From contig OY744533.1 of the NCBI GenBank assembly GCA_963556195.1, forward strand, positions 43,414,166 through 43,478,165: 64,000 nt of DNA. Direction: 5' to 3'. Within the stretch, counting starts at the first letter, position 1. The number at the start of each line of letters is the position of its first letter. This DNA comes from Sepiola atlantica (taxonomy: Eukaryota > Mollusca > Cephalopoda > Sepiida > Sepiolidae). A program made the position numbers and the translations under genes. This document shows, piece after piece, positions 1-10,850 of this stretch. The notes beneath the pieces are model-generated. The model searched no databases. It saw only the letters and a list, made by a program, of their open reading frames with translations, and was not told the DNA's origin.

Positions 1-605
1 GATTTGAAGTGAGATATCAGTTGCAGTTCAAATGTTGATGAGGAAAAATACTAATGTAGTGTCTTTCTAAATAGGGGGTTTAAATCCCTTCGTGTCCTCT
101 CTGACAATAGCCAAAAGCAACTCATGGTTAGGGCAAATAGATCCATACTTAAGTTAAAAAAGTATACTTCCAGATGAAATGGCCATCGTCTTTTTTCTTC
201 ATGTATGAACATATCTCAGATGATTGAAGTATCCAAATTTCAGCTTCAACTCTGGTTCATGCAAAAGAGAGGCAAATAACATCTCTTTATCTAAAATGTA
301 AAAGTTATCTTCTAACACATAAAGTTATTTTGCCGGATTTTCAGAGTGATACCCATCAATACCTGATTCGAACTCGCCTATTTTTTTGCTTCTTCATTTC
401 ACTATGTTATTGGCACGAATATATTTTATTTCGCGTAAGTTTCTTTCTGAAAATACTTCTGGAAAAGAAAACTTTCAGAGTGGAGACTTTATCTTACTCA
501 CCGAATATTCTTATAGATTAAAGGGAAGTAATCATGCCATGAATTATTTTCCTAAAAACATTTATTCCATTTCTTCATCAACAAGTCAGTCATTTTGTTT
601 TTACT

Positions 606-634
606 CCTGGGCAACTCCAGGTAGATACAGCTAG
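606..634 (+). mobile_element. Helitron 3' terminus
   Basis: The stem cctgg-gcaact-ccagg is followed 10 bases later by CTAG and then T. A short hairpin before a CTRR end, inserted 5' of T, is the known Helitron 3' signature. The matching 5' end was not located. Apart from this terminus I see nothing identifiable in positions 1-726. Confidence 0.55.
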
Positions 635-726
635 TTGGATATATAACATATTCGAGCAACAGTAATGTCAGTTAATAAGAAAGATTACAAAAAAAGAAAA
701 TGAAAGCAAAGAAGAGCCATTATTAC

Positions 727-961
727 CTTTGGGTGGCTGTAAGGTTTTATTATTCTTTTCACACCAACCAACAGGGAATATGAAGGGAGAATCTGCATTG
801 ACCCAGAAATCATAACATTCCGAATAGCCATCAAAGTGCAAACGTAAGCGAAATCCATGAACTTCAGCAACAGTCATCACACAGAAGAGGGATTGATGTT
901 TGGGGTCGATACCTTCCAGTTTCATTCCGGTTTTAAAATTGTTTTTCATCGATGGAAATGG
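727..961 (-). CDS. L3MBTL3-like: L3MBTL-like gene, exon encoding most of MBT repeat 1
   Basis: This internal exon of 235 bp reads in phase 0 and ends in phase 1. The acceptor is ccttttag before CCA TTT CCA, and the donor is AAAG/GTAATA. The product contains FKTGMKLEGIDPKH, VMTVAEVHGFRLRLHFDGYS, YDFWVNAD and PVGWCEKN..LQPPKG. That is the beta-barrel core of the first malignant-brain-tumor (MBT) repeat of L3MBTL proteins, nuclear chromatin readers that bind low-methylated lysines and compact chromatin. Known family members have three MBT repeats, and the main methyl-lysine pocket is in repeat 2, which is not in this window. The preceding exon ends in phase 0 and supplies the W..YL helix, so the repeat joins cleanly. 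No further exon was found between positions 1 and 726, so the gene continues off the left edge. L3MBTL3 versus L3MBTL1/4 is not settled by this part alone. Confidence 0.93.
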
Positions 962-1141
962 CTAAAAGGTTTTGAAATAAAGTAAAAAAATATATATATA
1001 ATGAGGTATGAAAATCAAATATATTTATTATATATTTGATTTTCACCAAAAAAAATAAAAAATATATAAAGTATGAGAATAAAATATATTAAAAAAAATC
1101 TGGAAGCTATACATTTTAAAACTTTACATATTTTGATTTAG

Positions 1142-1775
1142 TATGAAGAGAGAGTGGGAGGAAAGAGAGAGGGTAAATATGGAGAAAGCGAGAGAGGGGG
1201 GAAAAGAGACAGAAAGATAGAGATGGAAGAGAGAGATGGGGTGGGAGAGAGATGGGATAGGAGAGAGAAATGGGATGGGAAAGAGAGATGGGATGGGAAA
1301 GAGAGATGGGATGGCAGAGAGGGAGACGGGGAAAAGAGAGAGAGGGAGACAGGGAAAAGAGAGAGAGGGAAACAAAGAAGAGAGAAAGAGAGGGTCTGGA
1401 AGAGAGAAAGAGAGGGTCTGCAAGAGAGAAAGAGAGGGTCTGCAAGAGAGAAAGAGAGGGTCTGCAAGAGAGAAAGAGAGGGTCTGGAAGAGAGAAACAG
1501 AGGAGCTGGAAGAAAGACAGGGATGGAAAAGAGGAGAGGGGGGAGAGAGAGAGAGGGGGGGGGGATATAGACAGAGGAAGAAGAGAGAGAGAAGAGGAAA
1601 AGAGACAGAGATGAAGAGAGAGTGGGAAGAGAGAAAGAGAGAGGGAAGAAAGAGAAGAAAGAAGAGAGAAAGAGGAGAGAGGAGAGAAAAAAGAGAAAGA
1701 AGAAAGAGCAAGAGGAGGGAAGAGATGGGGAAGAACGAGAAAGAGAGAAGAGGGGAAAAAGAGAGAGAGAGTCTA
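1142..1775 (+). repeat. Polypurine (GA)-rich tract with a 22-bp minisatellite
   Basis: About 630 bp is almost entirely G and A on the plus strand. At about 1377-1500 it is organised in 22-bp units built on agagagaaagagagggtctg, about six copies. Smaller agagatgggatgggaa units precede it at about 1230-1320. It lies in the intron between the exons at 5446 and 961. Long Arg/Glu/Lys/Gly or Ser/Leu/Phe frames on either strand here are composition artefacts. Confidence 0.95.
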
Positions 1776-1953
1776 TTATATCATAATATGTTGACTGATG
1801 TCAGAAGAGAGAGCAGGTCTATTTTGACATCACAATGTATTCTGACTTTGTAATCCTTGTAAAAACATGATGATCAACAAATGTCAAAGTTAAGAAATTA
1901 TATATTTAATAATATATATAACAAATACTCACCCAATGGGTCACAGGTGGTCT

Positions 1954-1955
<2 letters not shown>

Positions 1956-1991
<36 letters not shown>

Positions 1992-3829
1992 TATATAAAC
2001 TTGTATATAGATTTGTTTTTTTGCCCTGTACCTTTGACTACACTAGAAAAATAACACATTGATTCATAGGCTAAGAAACACCTCTTCAATCACATAATTC
2101 ACTCGAGCGTGTTTCCAGATATTTTTTACCTAATTTCATCTTCAAACATTAAATCCTATTATTAGACCGCCATCTTAGACTCTCAGTAAAACATATTATA
2201 CTAAGATGGTAGCAAAAAATTTCCTCTCTAATATTTTTCTACTACCACTCTCCCACTTATCACCGGTAAATAAATTACATTGGATAATTAATACAATGAT
2301 CACCATAATTGTTTTATTTCATTGTTCTAATAATTTCATACATAATATATAAGAATCATAAATAAATTAATAAATGCTCCCTCATATTCCTTTGCAATTC
2401 CAGAATATCAGATTACATATAAGATTTATTGTCCGTCGTTACTTATAACTATTTAGCAGAGACTTCAACTCATTCCGAAATTAAAGGATTAAACAAACAA
2501 ACTAAATCAGTTCTATTGTACTTTGATTCAAAATGGTGTCACCTATCTATCAACCTCATCAGCTAAATTCAGTTTATTTATGAATCTTCGATTATTACAT
2601 GTATAATTTCTTTCTTCGACTTATACATTTATGCCATAAACACTTAGACAATTTCATACATAACACTTTTAACGCTAATAAATCAATTTTTTTTTAAATC
2701 ACAGCGTAACACTAACAGAGGTCTTCGGTTAAAAACATCCAATTGCTTATAGAAATTTTATGGAGACCCGTACTATCTTTTTTACCCGATAATAATACCA
2801 AATAATAATTCACACACAGCACGGGTAAATTGTTTCAATTTTGACCATCCATACTTATCGAACATTATTCAAACAATCGCAAAACATCAGAATATAATTA
2901 TTAGTAGTACTATTATTATTATTATTATTATTACTTTCTACGCTTTTTTTCCTTTAAAATTATCGCAACAATCAATATTTTGTAGGATTTTTATCTTATG
3001 TGATATGTCTTCCACTTAACATATAATTTCTTTTCTTTTTAACATTTACCTACTCCAACTATCTACTCTCTACGTCTGAGACCCCTCTTTCTCTTTATTT
3101 CTATAAAAAAGGTTTATTTTATTCAGTTTATTTTTATTTATTAATTTTTACTTTTCAAAATATACTTAACCATAAAGTGTAGTATCTGTTACTTAATCTC
3201 TTCTCGGACAACTATTTGTCCATTTTACAATTTCATTTCTTTTTTATTTATTTTAATTTTTTACTAAGTGTCATGATACTATACTTATTCTTTTCTCTCC
3301 TTGGTCAGTGAAGAAAAAAATCCTTCTAGAGTGCGGCAACTAAATAGCAACAACAGTCAATGGTAAAAGTGCAGATTAGTTAACAATCGAGAAATCAAAA
3401 AAAAATAACAAATACCTTACATCAATCACCATATATTAAAATCAATGTAGATTTTTAATGTTGGTAAATTCAATCTCCCAACAAAATGGGCACTCCAGAT
3501 TGAGAAAAATTGTCTCAGTCTAGAAGTATTTTTCCTTCACTAACCTTGGAAAGCTTCACGCATATTTTTGAATCGCATTTACTTGTGTGTAGAGGGAGAC
3601 AGTGGTTTTTATTTTTAAGAATAACCCCCTACTTACAATCGTAGGAGGAGGGGGGAATGCAGTCAACCAAAGCATAGAGAAATCTATTTTGTTTGATTCA
3701 AAACATAGATAAATCCTATTTTAATCACCTAAATTACTTACAGGGTTCTTTTCAACTTCTTTTTTACAAATTAATACTCTAATACTTATATATCTCTCCC
3801 GGGCAACACTGAAGGATGGGTCCTGCTAG
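1956..3829 (+). mobile_element. Helitron-like element 1 (non-coding)
   Basis: The proposed start is TC followed by a (TA)n stretch at 1956. The proposed end is a degenerate cccgggcaac hairpin region followed by gggtcctgCTAG at 3829. The inner sequence after the start (ccctgtacctttg, then cactcgagcgtg near 2101, then taagatggtagcaaaaa) is repeated in the same order in the next element (3848, 3940, 4043). No Rep/Helicase coding sequence is visible, so it would be non-autonomous. The 5' boundary is less certain than the 3' end. Confidence 0.55.
2902..2933 (+). repeat. (ATT)n microsatellite
   Basis: A short run of att triplets lies inside Helitron-like element 1. Confidence 0.85.
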
Positions 3830-5300
3830 TCTAATATATAAAGTTAAGACGATTTTTCCCCTGTACCTTTCTGAAGAAAGAATAGGAAAAACCACATGCA
3901 TCACAGGCTACTAAACTCACCACTATATTACGCTTATTCACTCGAGCGTGTTTTAGTAAATTTGTTATTATTTTTCTCCAGCTAACACTAAATATTACTT
4001 TTGGCCCACTATCTTCGACTCTCCTCAAAACATACTCCATATAGATGGTAGCAAAAACTTTTCCTCCTAGCACTTAAGTACTGACACTTTCCCCATCGAC
4101 ACCGAGAACTAATAAACAACGTCTACTTTCAAAAAAGTGTCTGTTAATATTTACTATTTGTCCGATATTAATTTACTACATTATACAAAACATTATGCAC
4201 ATATTTAATGGACGATCCTGCTAATTCCACGGAATTTTGAGAATATCGGATAACGTTATTTCTACCTATTACGTATTTATCTATTTATACTCATTCCGGT
4301 TTTTAGAGAATGCAATTAACGAACATAGTTTCTTGCAGTATTTCATTATTCAACATGATGGCTACAATTTCTTCAGCAACTCGACTTCCAAATTAAGTCA
4401 ATGTACGCCAAGATACGCGACAGACTTCAATAAAGTTGACATTTTCTGAATCCTACACTTTTCACACGTACAATATCCAAAAATTGGAAAAAAAACATTG
4501 ATTTCTTCGTATAGAAATGACCCAAAACATGTGACTGGTGCACCCTACATTTGGTCGTCTTCTGGCGGATCGTAATATAAAACACATGAAAGCTACACAC
4601 TTAGTTTAAGTGACCTATTTTTCAATAGATTTTCTACTCTCATTCGTGGCCAAGTGGTTATCGCCGTAGATCCAAGACCGAGAGGTTTAGGGTTAGATCC
4701 CAGTCAAGTCACACAAATATTTTTAACATTGTTAAACTTTTGCCTATGAGAGAGGGGGCCGGATTTTTTAAATTCAACATTATTATGTAGTAATTTGAAA
4801 AGAAATCAATGTAATAGGTAGTACATTAACTATTGTGAATATCATCATTTCTCTTTGAACACACATGGTTTATTAGTGCTCTGCAGACCTCCTTAATTAT
4901 ATTTGTGTGCTTCATTAGTGCTCAGCAGGCATTCTTATTTTTCTTTTTTCTTTCCTCACAAAAAAAAATGGAATTTCTATACAAAGATAACAGGGAAGGG
5001 GGGATTGAATTTAATAGGGCTCTATAGGCCTCTTTAATTTTAAAAGTGCCCATTATCATAGATAGAGCGGGTGTATGGGAAATACCGGTACAATGGGATG
5101 GGCAGGAAGACTCCTACAATCGCGTCTCCTTCCTTCATTCCTTTCTTCCTCCTTTCACCCTTCAACAATTCGAAACCGACAATTATTCTAAACATTAAAA
5201 TTGTCCACTGTGACCTATTTGTGTTCTGCTGGATGTTGACAAATTTTAATTAATTCTTTTATATTTTTTTCGGGTAACGCCAGGGGACGGGGCCAGCTAG
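3830..5300 (+). mobile_element. Helitron-like element 2, head-to-tail with element 1
   Basis: It starts tctaatatataaag directly after the CTAG of element 1. It ends at 5300 with cgggtaacgccagggg..ccagCTAG followed by T. It shares the inner blocks listed for element 1. It contains a tRNA-like SINE at 4641-4725. No transposase is encoded. Confidence 0.55.
4641..4725 (+). repeat. tRNA-derived SINE head
   Basis: An RNA polymerase III A box (tggccaagtgg, 4647) is followed about 44 bp later by a B box (ggttagatcc, 4691). The spacing is typical of a tRNA with a longer variable arm. Only the tRNA-like part is clear, and no CCA end or intact cloverleaf was established, so I call it SINE-derived and not a tRNA gene. 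Confidence 0.5.
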
Positions 5301-5445
5301 TAATTAATAAAATGTTGTTTATCTAAATTTTGAAACTGCATCCCCTTTCTGTAGTTTTATACTGTCACTGCGGTGTACTATATCTGTGCTCTATTCAAAC
5401 GTTGCATATAAATAACGATGTGAAAAAAGAGCAAATAAAACTTAC

Positions 5446-5528
5446 CTCCTTGAACAATTTTGTCGGTGCTCCAACTGCATTTTCTTGGTCCAGATATTGT
5501 GCCCATGTAAAGGTTTTTCCTTTCTTTA
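5446..5528 (-). CDS. L3MBTL3-like: L3MBTL-like gene, exon encoding the start of MBT repeat 1
   Basis: This 83-bp exon has acceptor cttatag and donor GAG/GTAAG. It begins with two bases that complete a codon left by the exon at 9998-10161 and ends in phase 0, matching the exon at 727-961. It encodes KKGKTFTWAQYLDQENAVGA followed by PTKLFKE. The W-x-x-Y-L-x-x-E and A-P..LF signature is the N-terminal helical arm that opens each MBT repeat in L3MBTL proteins. The recovered order KLFKE then PFPSMKNNFKTGMKLEG matches the family. The exon is too short to appear as an ORF and was found from splice sites and phase. Confidence 0.9.
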
Positions 5529-5950
5529 CTATAAGTGTGAAAAAGAATTATTTTCTTTCCTTTAAATTAAAATAGATAACAAAATAAACTTTTATAAAAT
5601 GGTGAGATCTTCAGAACCCTTCAAAATTTCACAATATGTACAAAAAGGAAATCAATCATTTCCATTTCTAATGATCTCAATTCAACCCATTAAAAAATTA
5701 GCAAAGAACATTTGTAACCTCAATATACAAATCAAATTCTGATAAATATTGTTGTCCTAAAACCAAAGTGATTGTGTGTGGCTCCTCTGCTCTACAATCC
5801 CTAAGGAACTCTGGGCAGTATCTACTTTTCTGTGTGCCATAAGGAGGTTAGAATGTAACCTGTGTCTATTGTGGATCCACAAAAAGTACAGTGACCTGAA
5901 GGGTAAGTTAGCCCCAACCTCCAACTTTAAGTATAGGAGATGCATGGGAT

Positions 5951-7147
5951 ATCGCTCACAAAGAAGTGGTACTAGATGACAATACCCTGGAGGTAGTAGT
6001 GTGAAAATGCAGAAGGCTGCATTTTCTTTAGAAATGTATATGAATGGCGGACGTTGCAAATGTTAGATGCTCGACCGGAAGAAAGAGGGAGACACACAAG
6101 ATAAAGTGAAAATATCTTTGGTTTCATTTGGGCCACCCAGAAGGATATTCCCCTTTGAGGTGAATTACGTGTCTCATAAAAGGCTGGACCCATGCGCGTA
6201 TGTTCATGGATTGTCGCCATGATAATTCTCTGTCTGACAGTTATTTCAGGTTGAGATCTTGAGTGGCTAAGTGCTTAGGTGACCCATCGATGACTAGTGA
6301 AAAGACCCAGTCAACAGGAAGAAAGAGATGGTAGGGGCCAGAGCTGGACCACTGGGCATGACAGGAAGTTGGGGGTTTGCTGGGATAGCTGGATCAGTTT
6401 GTAGCTTGGGGTTTGTGGAGGCAGAATTGCCCATTCGAGTCTCTTAGCCAAAGGACTGTGGGGGACTTGTTTCAACTTCGATGGGATAGAGACCTCATTT
6501 GCAACTCTACTTAGAGACACGAGTATCTTTTGTAACATTCAACAAATAAATTTGTTACTTGTTCATAAATTGGACTCATGACTTTTACTTGGCGTGAGAG
6601 TATTTGTTACAACACTGGGTGAGATCAAACAACATCTTTGGACTGGCACGGCCAGTGCAGTGAACGCACGAACAAATAAACACGTATACGGACATGTTCA
6701 CAGTAGACTCTTTCAGAGATATGCTGAGTGCAGGTGGTGGATGTGAATTCAGTACGGCTACAAGGGTGAAGACAGCTTTAGTGAAATTTTGTGAGTTTTT
6801 GCCTCTGATAACATTGTGAGCTGTCCCACTCTACATCCAGGGTAAATTGTATAGCAATCGCTCACAAAGAAGTGGTACTAGATGACAATACCCTGGAGGT
6901 AGTAGTGTGAAAATGCAGAAGGCTGCATTTTCTTTAGAAATGTATATGAATGGCGGACGTTGCAAATGTTAGATGCTCGACCGGAAGAAAGAGGGAGACA
7001 CACAAGATAAAGTGAAAATATCTTTGGTTTCATTTGGGCCACCCAGAAGGATATTCCCCTTTGAGGTGAATTACGTGTCTCATAAAAGGCTGGACCCATG
7101 CGCGTATGTTCATGGATTGTCGCCATGATAATTCTCTGTCTGACAGT
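5951..7147 (-). mobile_element. Short LTR-like element or recent duplication (291-bp identical ends)
   Basis: Positions 5951-6241 and 6857-7147 look identical over 291 bp, in direct orientation, enclosing 615 bp. On the minus strand each copy begins (ac)tgtcagacagagaattatc, which resembles an LTR start. This would suit a TRIM-like (terminal repeat in miniature) retroelement. I could not find a convincing CA end, primer-binding site, polypurine tract or target duplication. The inner part has a 75-codon minus-strand frame of no recognised family. A simple recent duplication remains possible. Confidence 0.5.
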
Positions 7148-7732
7148 CATATCCTGTGTCAGGAGCGTCATGATATATGGCAGTGAATGATGTGCCCTCA
7201 CCAATATCTTTAACCAAGTGAATAATATAATACATTCATGAATAGACTCACAATCTGTATGATACAATGTGCCAGTTTTAAATACTTTGAAATTTACACA
7301 TCTTAATTTATAATTGATGGCTTACAGTAAATAGATACATTAAATGTGACTGCCAGTAAGAACACATAATTTTACATAAGAGTACCAAGTTTCATGAAAA
7401 TAGTTTCAAAAATAAATAAATGGAGAAATTACCAAATTTCTTAAAATTATGAGATTCGTATTTTGGCCAACTTTTTAAAAAGGTTTGTTAAAGAAAAATA
7501 TTTAAGGAAAAATACAAATTTCGGCACTTTAAATACTTTTAACTTTTGAACGACTGATGGTATTTGCATAATTCAAATGGTTTTGAGCATCTTTTACATC
7601 GCTCTTTTCATCCAAGTTGATAAAATAACAACTAAAGAAAAAACAAAAGAACTGTAATGCTATTATAAGTTATACACAAATAATCAGGCAGATGGTGTGA
7701 AAGTCTAGAGGATATGTGCCACTAGCACAACA

Positions 7733-7736
<4 letters not shown>

Positions 7737-7781
<45 letters not shown>
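7737..7781 (+). repeat. (TA)n microsatellite
   Basis: An uninterrupted alternating TA run of about 45 bp. Confidence 0.95.
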
Positions 7782-7792
<11 letters not shown>

Positions 7793-7879
7793 TGCTAGTA
7801 AGACCTACCTGCCCTCCGGGCAGCAATTAATTAGGAGGGGGGATGCATATAGTTAAATGTTTTTACTTAGAGAATTCCA

Positions 7880-9010
7880 AAATTTTAACAACAAACTTTG
7901 GTAAATTTGTAGATTAACATCTTAAGCTAAATATCAACCCCCGCTTAACAAATGAGATTCTACTTTTTAGGGCTATTCTACTTTATTAAGACAGTTAACT
8001 AATATATATTTTAATATTAACCCTAAATTCGACTGGCAAGGTCGTAAAATCATATGTAATCGACTATAAAAGTAGAGCCCCCCCCAAAAAAAAATGATGC
8101 ACAGAATACATCTCCAATAGCAAAAAAAAGAATGGTTAACTGTCATAAAACCCTAGAGTGGGCCGGAAATGGGGGATCATTTTACATAAAATTTATATGC
8201 AAAACTGATCTCCCTCATTAAATTTTTAAATAATTCTGTTGTTTTCTCTTTCCACCAGGTTTTTTAGGGTATCCACACATAATTGCCTAAAAAAGTAGAA
8301 TCAGGGGAGAATCTACAACAATACCCAAACTTTTAACATTTTTATTTATACCATAAAAATAATTAGTTAGATAATTTTAAAGCTATTTAATTTTCACAGG
8401 AAAGGTAAACACAACTAAAATCAATTGCTTAAAATTAAAATAAAAAAGAACGTATAGTTAAAAAAAGTATAAGATTTTTAAAAAATAAAATATGGTTAAA
8501 TTTGCAGATTTACACCCTCCGTTAATCCTCGCCCTTACAAAAAATGAGATTCTGCTTTTTGGGAATATTATGTGTGAACACCGTGGAAAACCGAAGAAAG
8601 GCAAAGTAAAAAATTTTTTTAGAATTCAGAGTGAGGGATCAGTTTCATATTTTTTAAACATAAAATGTTCCTTAATTTTCAAGCCATTCTATCTTTTATA
8701 GGAAGTTAACCAAATTTTTTTACTCATGTCCGAGTGGCAAGGTCACAAAAACACACGTAATCGGCTAAAAAGTAGACCCCCCCCCCCTAAAAAAAAATGC
8801 AGCAGATTTAGCTCCCATAGCAAAAAAGAATTTAGTTAACTGGCCTAAAACTGGCCTGGAATGAGAGATCATTTCACATTGAATTTATATACAAAAATTT
8901 TCCCCTACTTTAAATTCTAAAATAATCATTTTTCCTTTTCTTCTTTCTGTCAAGTTTTTGAGAGTGTTCACACGTAATCGACTAAAAAAGGTAGGGGGGG
9001 TAGTGGAGGA
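7880..9010. mobile_element. Two degenerate copies of a foldback repeat family
   Basis: Two adjoining copies (about 7,900-8,340 and 8,480-9,000) share blocks found elsewhere in the window: gagattctactttt, gagtgagggatcagtttc, gatcattttacat, aatttatatg and attgcctaaaaaagtagaatc. The first half is partly the reverse complement of the second, so each copy could fold on itself. Related copies lie at about 35,370-36,370, 44,080-44,735, 49,490-50,230, 53,265-53,860 and 55,600-55,720. No coding capacity. Confidence 0.6.
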
Positions 9011-9815
9011 TTTTTTTTTTCGGAATTTGGACAGCTCAGTGCTACTAAACTTTTGTTTCCATTTGTCAATGAGAATAGTGAAAAGTTGTTTGTAAAATTA
9101 AACAATTGTTAATCCTTAAATGCTTTTTGCTTCAAATACAACAGATTTCAACAAAAAGCCTATTTAATATAATATTCAATGAAAATGTGTCAAACTGCAA
9201 CGAGCCTGTTAGCAAGTGTGAGTAGGTATTAGTATGATGTGGTATCAGCACACTCGCTAAATAGGTAACCAGTATTTTCGATGTCAAACCAATACAAAAA
9301 ATAAAGCATTTAAAGGTTCAGTTTGTTGTTAAACTTTAAAATAAGGCATTTAATTAGCTAATAAAAAAAGTTACTTATTTTTCATGAAAAATGTAAAACT
9401 TCAAAAGAAGGGCGAGAGAGAGTTGGAGAGAGAAAAACAGCCACACTCACCCACCTCTCGCTTTCTCTTCTCGCTTATGCCAAGCCCGTAGCGAGTGCTG
9501 ATAATTTAAACTTATGGTGTTTAGTCATTTATCCGATTTACTTATTAAATAACTTTAATTAATTACTGTTGTCGACAAAACTATTGCACATAGATAATAA
9601 AAGTAAGCCAATGCAATTCCAAATTAATGATATTAATTATCAACTGTTTAAAAAATAGTTATGCAAATTAGACATCGAAATGGTTCTCTCTTAATCGTTT
9701 TTATTTTTACGTCCCATAACGTCCAGGGACGTCTTCGGGGAATCAGGCAGATACTCTATCTGTTCTAACTTTTCTGTGGGCATGGTAGAACCTGATAGTT
9801 CCCATATCATCTCCC

Positions 9816-9903
9816 GGCCACATACAGCACCTGGTGTTCCCAAATGGTCACCCATTTAGTACTGGCCAGGCTCAACGTTGCTTAACTTTGGTAATCTGGC
9901 ATA
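9816..9903 (-). repeat. 5S rRNA-derived relic (SINE3-like or pseudogene)
   Basis: Read on the minus strand, this segment aligns with the 3' two-thirds of 5S rRNA. Recognisable parts are the plus-strand catacagcacctggtgttcc (complement of the 3' end), caaatggtcacccat, tactggccaggctcaac and ttgcttaac. The 5' third is missing or unrecognisable, so it is not a functional 5S gene. The second copy at 56704-56785 has the same truncation, which favours a 5S-headed SINE over independent pseudogenes. Confidence 0.6.
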
Positions 9904-9997
9904 TATTAAAGAGTTATAGCAAAGGAGAGATAATTAGGGCAGTTTGTAATACCCCATCAAGAAGCAGGAAAATTTTTTAAATTAATAAAACTCTTAC

Positions 9998-10161
9998 CAG
10001 GAATGTTTGAAGAAGACTTCTTGAAATCGTCATCGATCTTCTCCTGTTTTATAACCAGAGGTTTATTATCACATTTATTGTTCTGGTTCAATACCATCTT
10101 CCGTTTCTTTTTCCTTTGATTCACATCTTCTTTCTCTGACAAAGAACGTTTCAGCAATTTC
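9998..10161 (-). CDS. L3MBTL3-like: L3MBTL-like gene, basic linker exon
   Basis: This 164-bp exon has acceptor cttttacag and donor CCTG/GTAAGAG. The first base completes a Gln codon from the exon at 10389-10449, and the last base begins a Val codon finished by 5446-5528. It encodes a charged, probably disordered linker: KLLKRSLSEKEDVNQ, then the basic patch RKKKRK (a plausible nuclear localization signal), then PLVIKQEKIDDDFKKSSS. The sequence V-I-K-Q-E fits the SUMO consensus psi-K-x-E. Vertebrate L3MBTL proteins carry a comparable acidic/basic linker with an RKKK patch between the FCS finger and MBT repeat 1. The coding call rests on phase continuity at both ends and on position, because the linker itself is poorly conserved. 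Confidence 0.82.
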
Positions 10162-10388
10162 CTGTAAAAGTAATAAATGAATTGACATCCTTGCCTATAA
10201 CAGGAGAAATTTTGGATAGAAATTGAAGACAAAAACACGGTTAACACTTTAACAGTATTGTGCTAAGTAGACTGAGGTGGCGTTTCAAAAACACCGAACA
10301 AAAAAATTGAAGAAATTGAATCATCATCATATAGATATGTTTGAGGAAACATTCTATGATAAAATACTTAATCGATAAATATACTTAC

Positions 10389-10449
10389 TGGTTACAGCTG
10401 GAGCATGAGCAGTTTTCATTGCCATCTTTTTTTAAACATTTTGTCAGAT
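10389..10449 (-). CDS. L3MBTL3-like: L3MBTL-like gene, short Cys-rich exon
   Basis: This 61-bp exon has acceptor gaattacag and the strong donor CA/GTAAGTAT. It begins with two bases completing an Asp codon from 21769-21928 and ends with two bases completed by the next exon. The peptide is LTKCLKKDGNENCSCSSCNQ. Its place in the protein corresponds to the C-terminal half of the FCS zinc finger of L3MBTL proteins. The Cys spacing (C-x8-C-x-C-x2-C) is not the canonical FCS pattern, and no CxxC half was seen in the preceding exon. It is either a diverged finger or one with a missing neighbouring exon. The exon call rests on splice sites and phase at both boundaries. Confidence 0.75.
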
Positions 10450-10466
10450 CTGTAATTCAAGATAAG

Positions 10467-10640
10467 GATTTATATTTCAGAATTTTTAAGACGAGAATTG
10501 ATAACTTGTATTATTTGGACTACTATAGACCAATAGTGTAGTGGTTAAAAGTGTTAGTTAACAATCAGTTCTAAGTGACAGTCTTCTTGAGGTTGAAGGT
10601 GAGTCTTCTTGAGGTTGAAGGTTAAATCCGTACTACAGGC
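10467..10640 (+). repeat. MITE fragment joined to a tRNA-like SINE
   Basis: Positions 10467-10530 (gaatttttaagacgagaatt, then gataacttgtattatttgga) match the terminus of the MITE at 24052-24420. A tRNA-Glu-like A box (gtgtagtggttaaaag) follows at about 10528, and a B box (ggttaaatccg) at about 10620. A 21-bp segment (gagtcttcttgaggttgaag) is duplicated between the two boxes. The element lies 20 bp upstream of the acceptor of the exon at 10449. Confidence 0.5.
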
Positions 10641-10850
10641 GTTGTTCAAAATCCATTGATAAAGAAAAATATGAATGTATCTTTCAGAAGATATTTAAGG
10701 ATTTTTTCGGAATACCCGCAATGACATAATATGGAAAATGAATTGGAAAATATTGTAAATGGTTAACTAAAGTTGTCAAAATCATAATTAAAACAACTCA
10801 GAATGAATAGTAGTCTTGCAATCATTACTGGAGAGATCCAAAGATCCAAA

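Noticed and set aside
1116..1853. Long frames rich in Arg/Glu/Gly or Ser/Leu/Phe
   Set aside because: Composition artefact of the GA-rich tract, open on both strands.
4641..4725. Functional tRNA gene
   Set aside because: Has A and B boxes, but no convincing acceptor stem or full cloverleaf, and it lies inside a Helitron-like element.
9816..9903. Functional 5S rRNA gene
   Set aside because: The 5' third is absent and the matching part has many substitutions.
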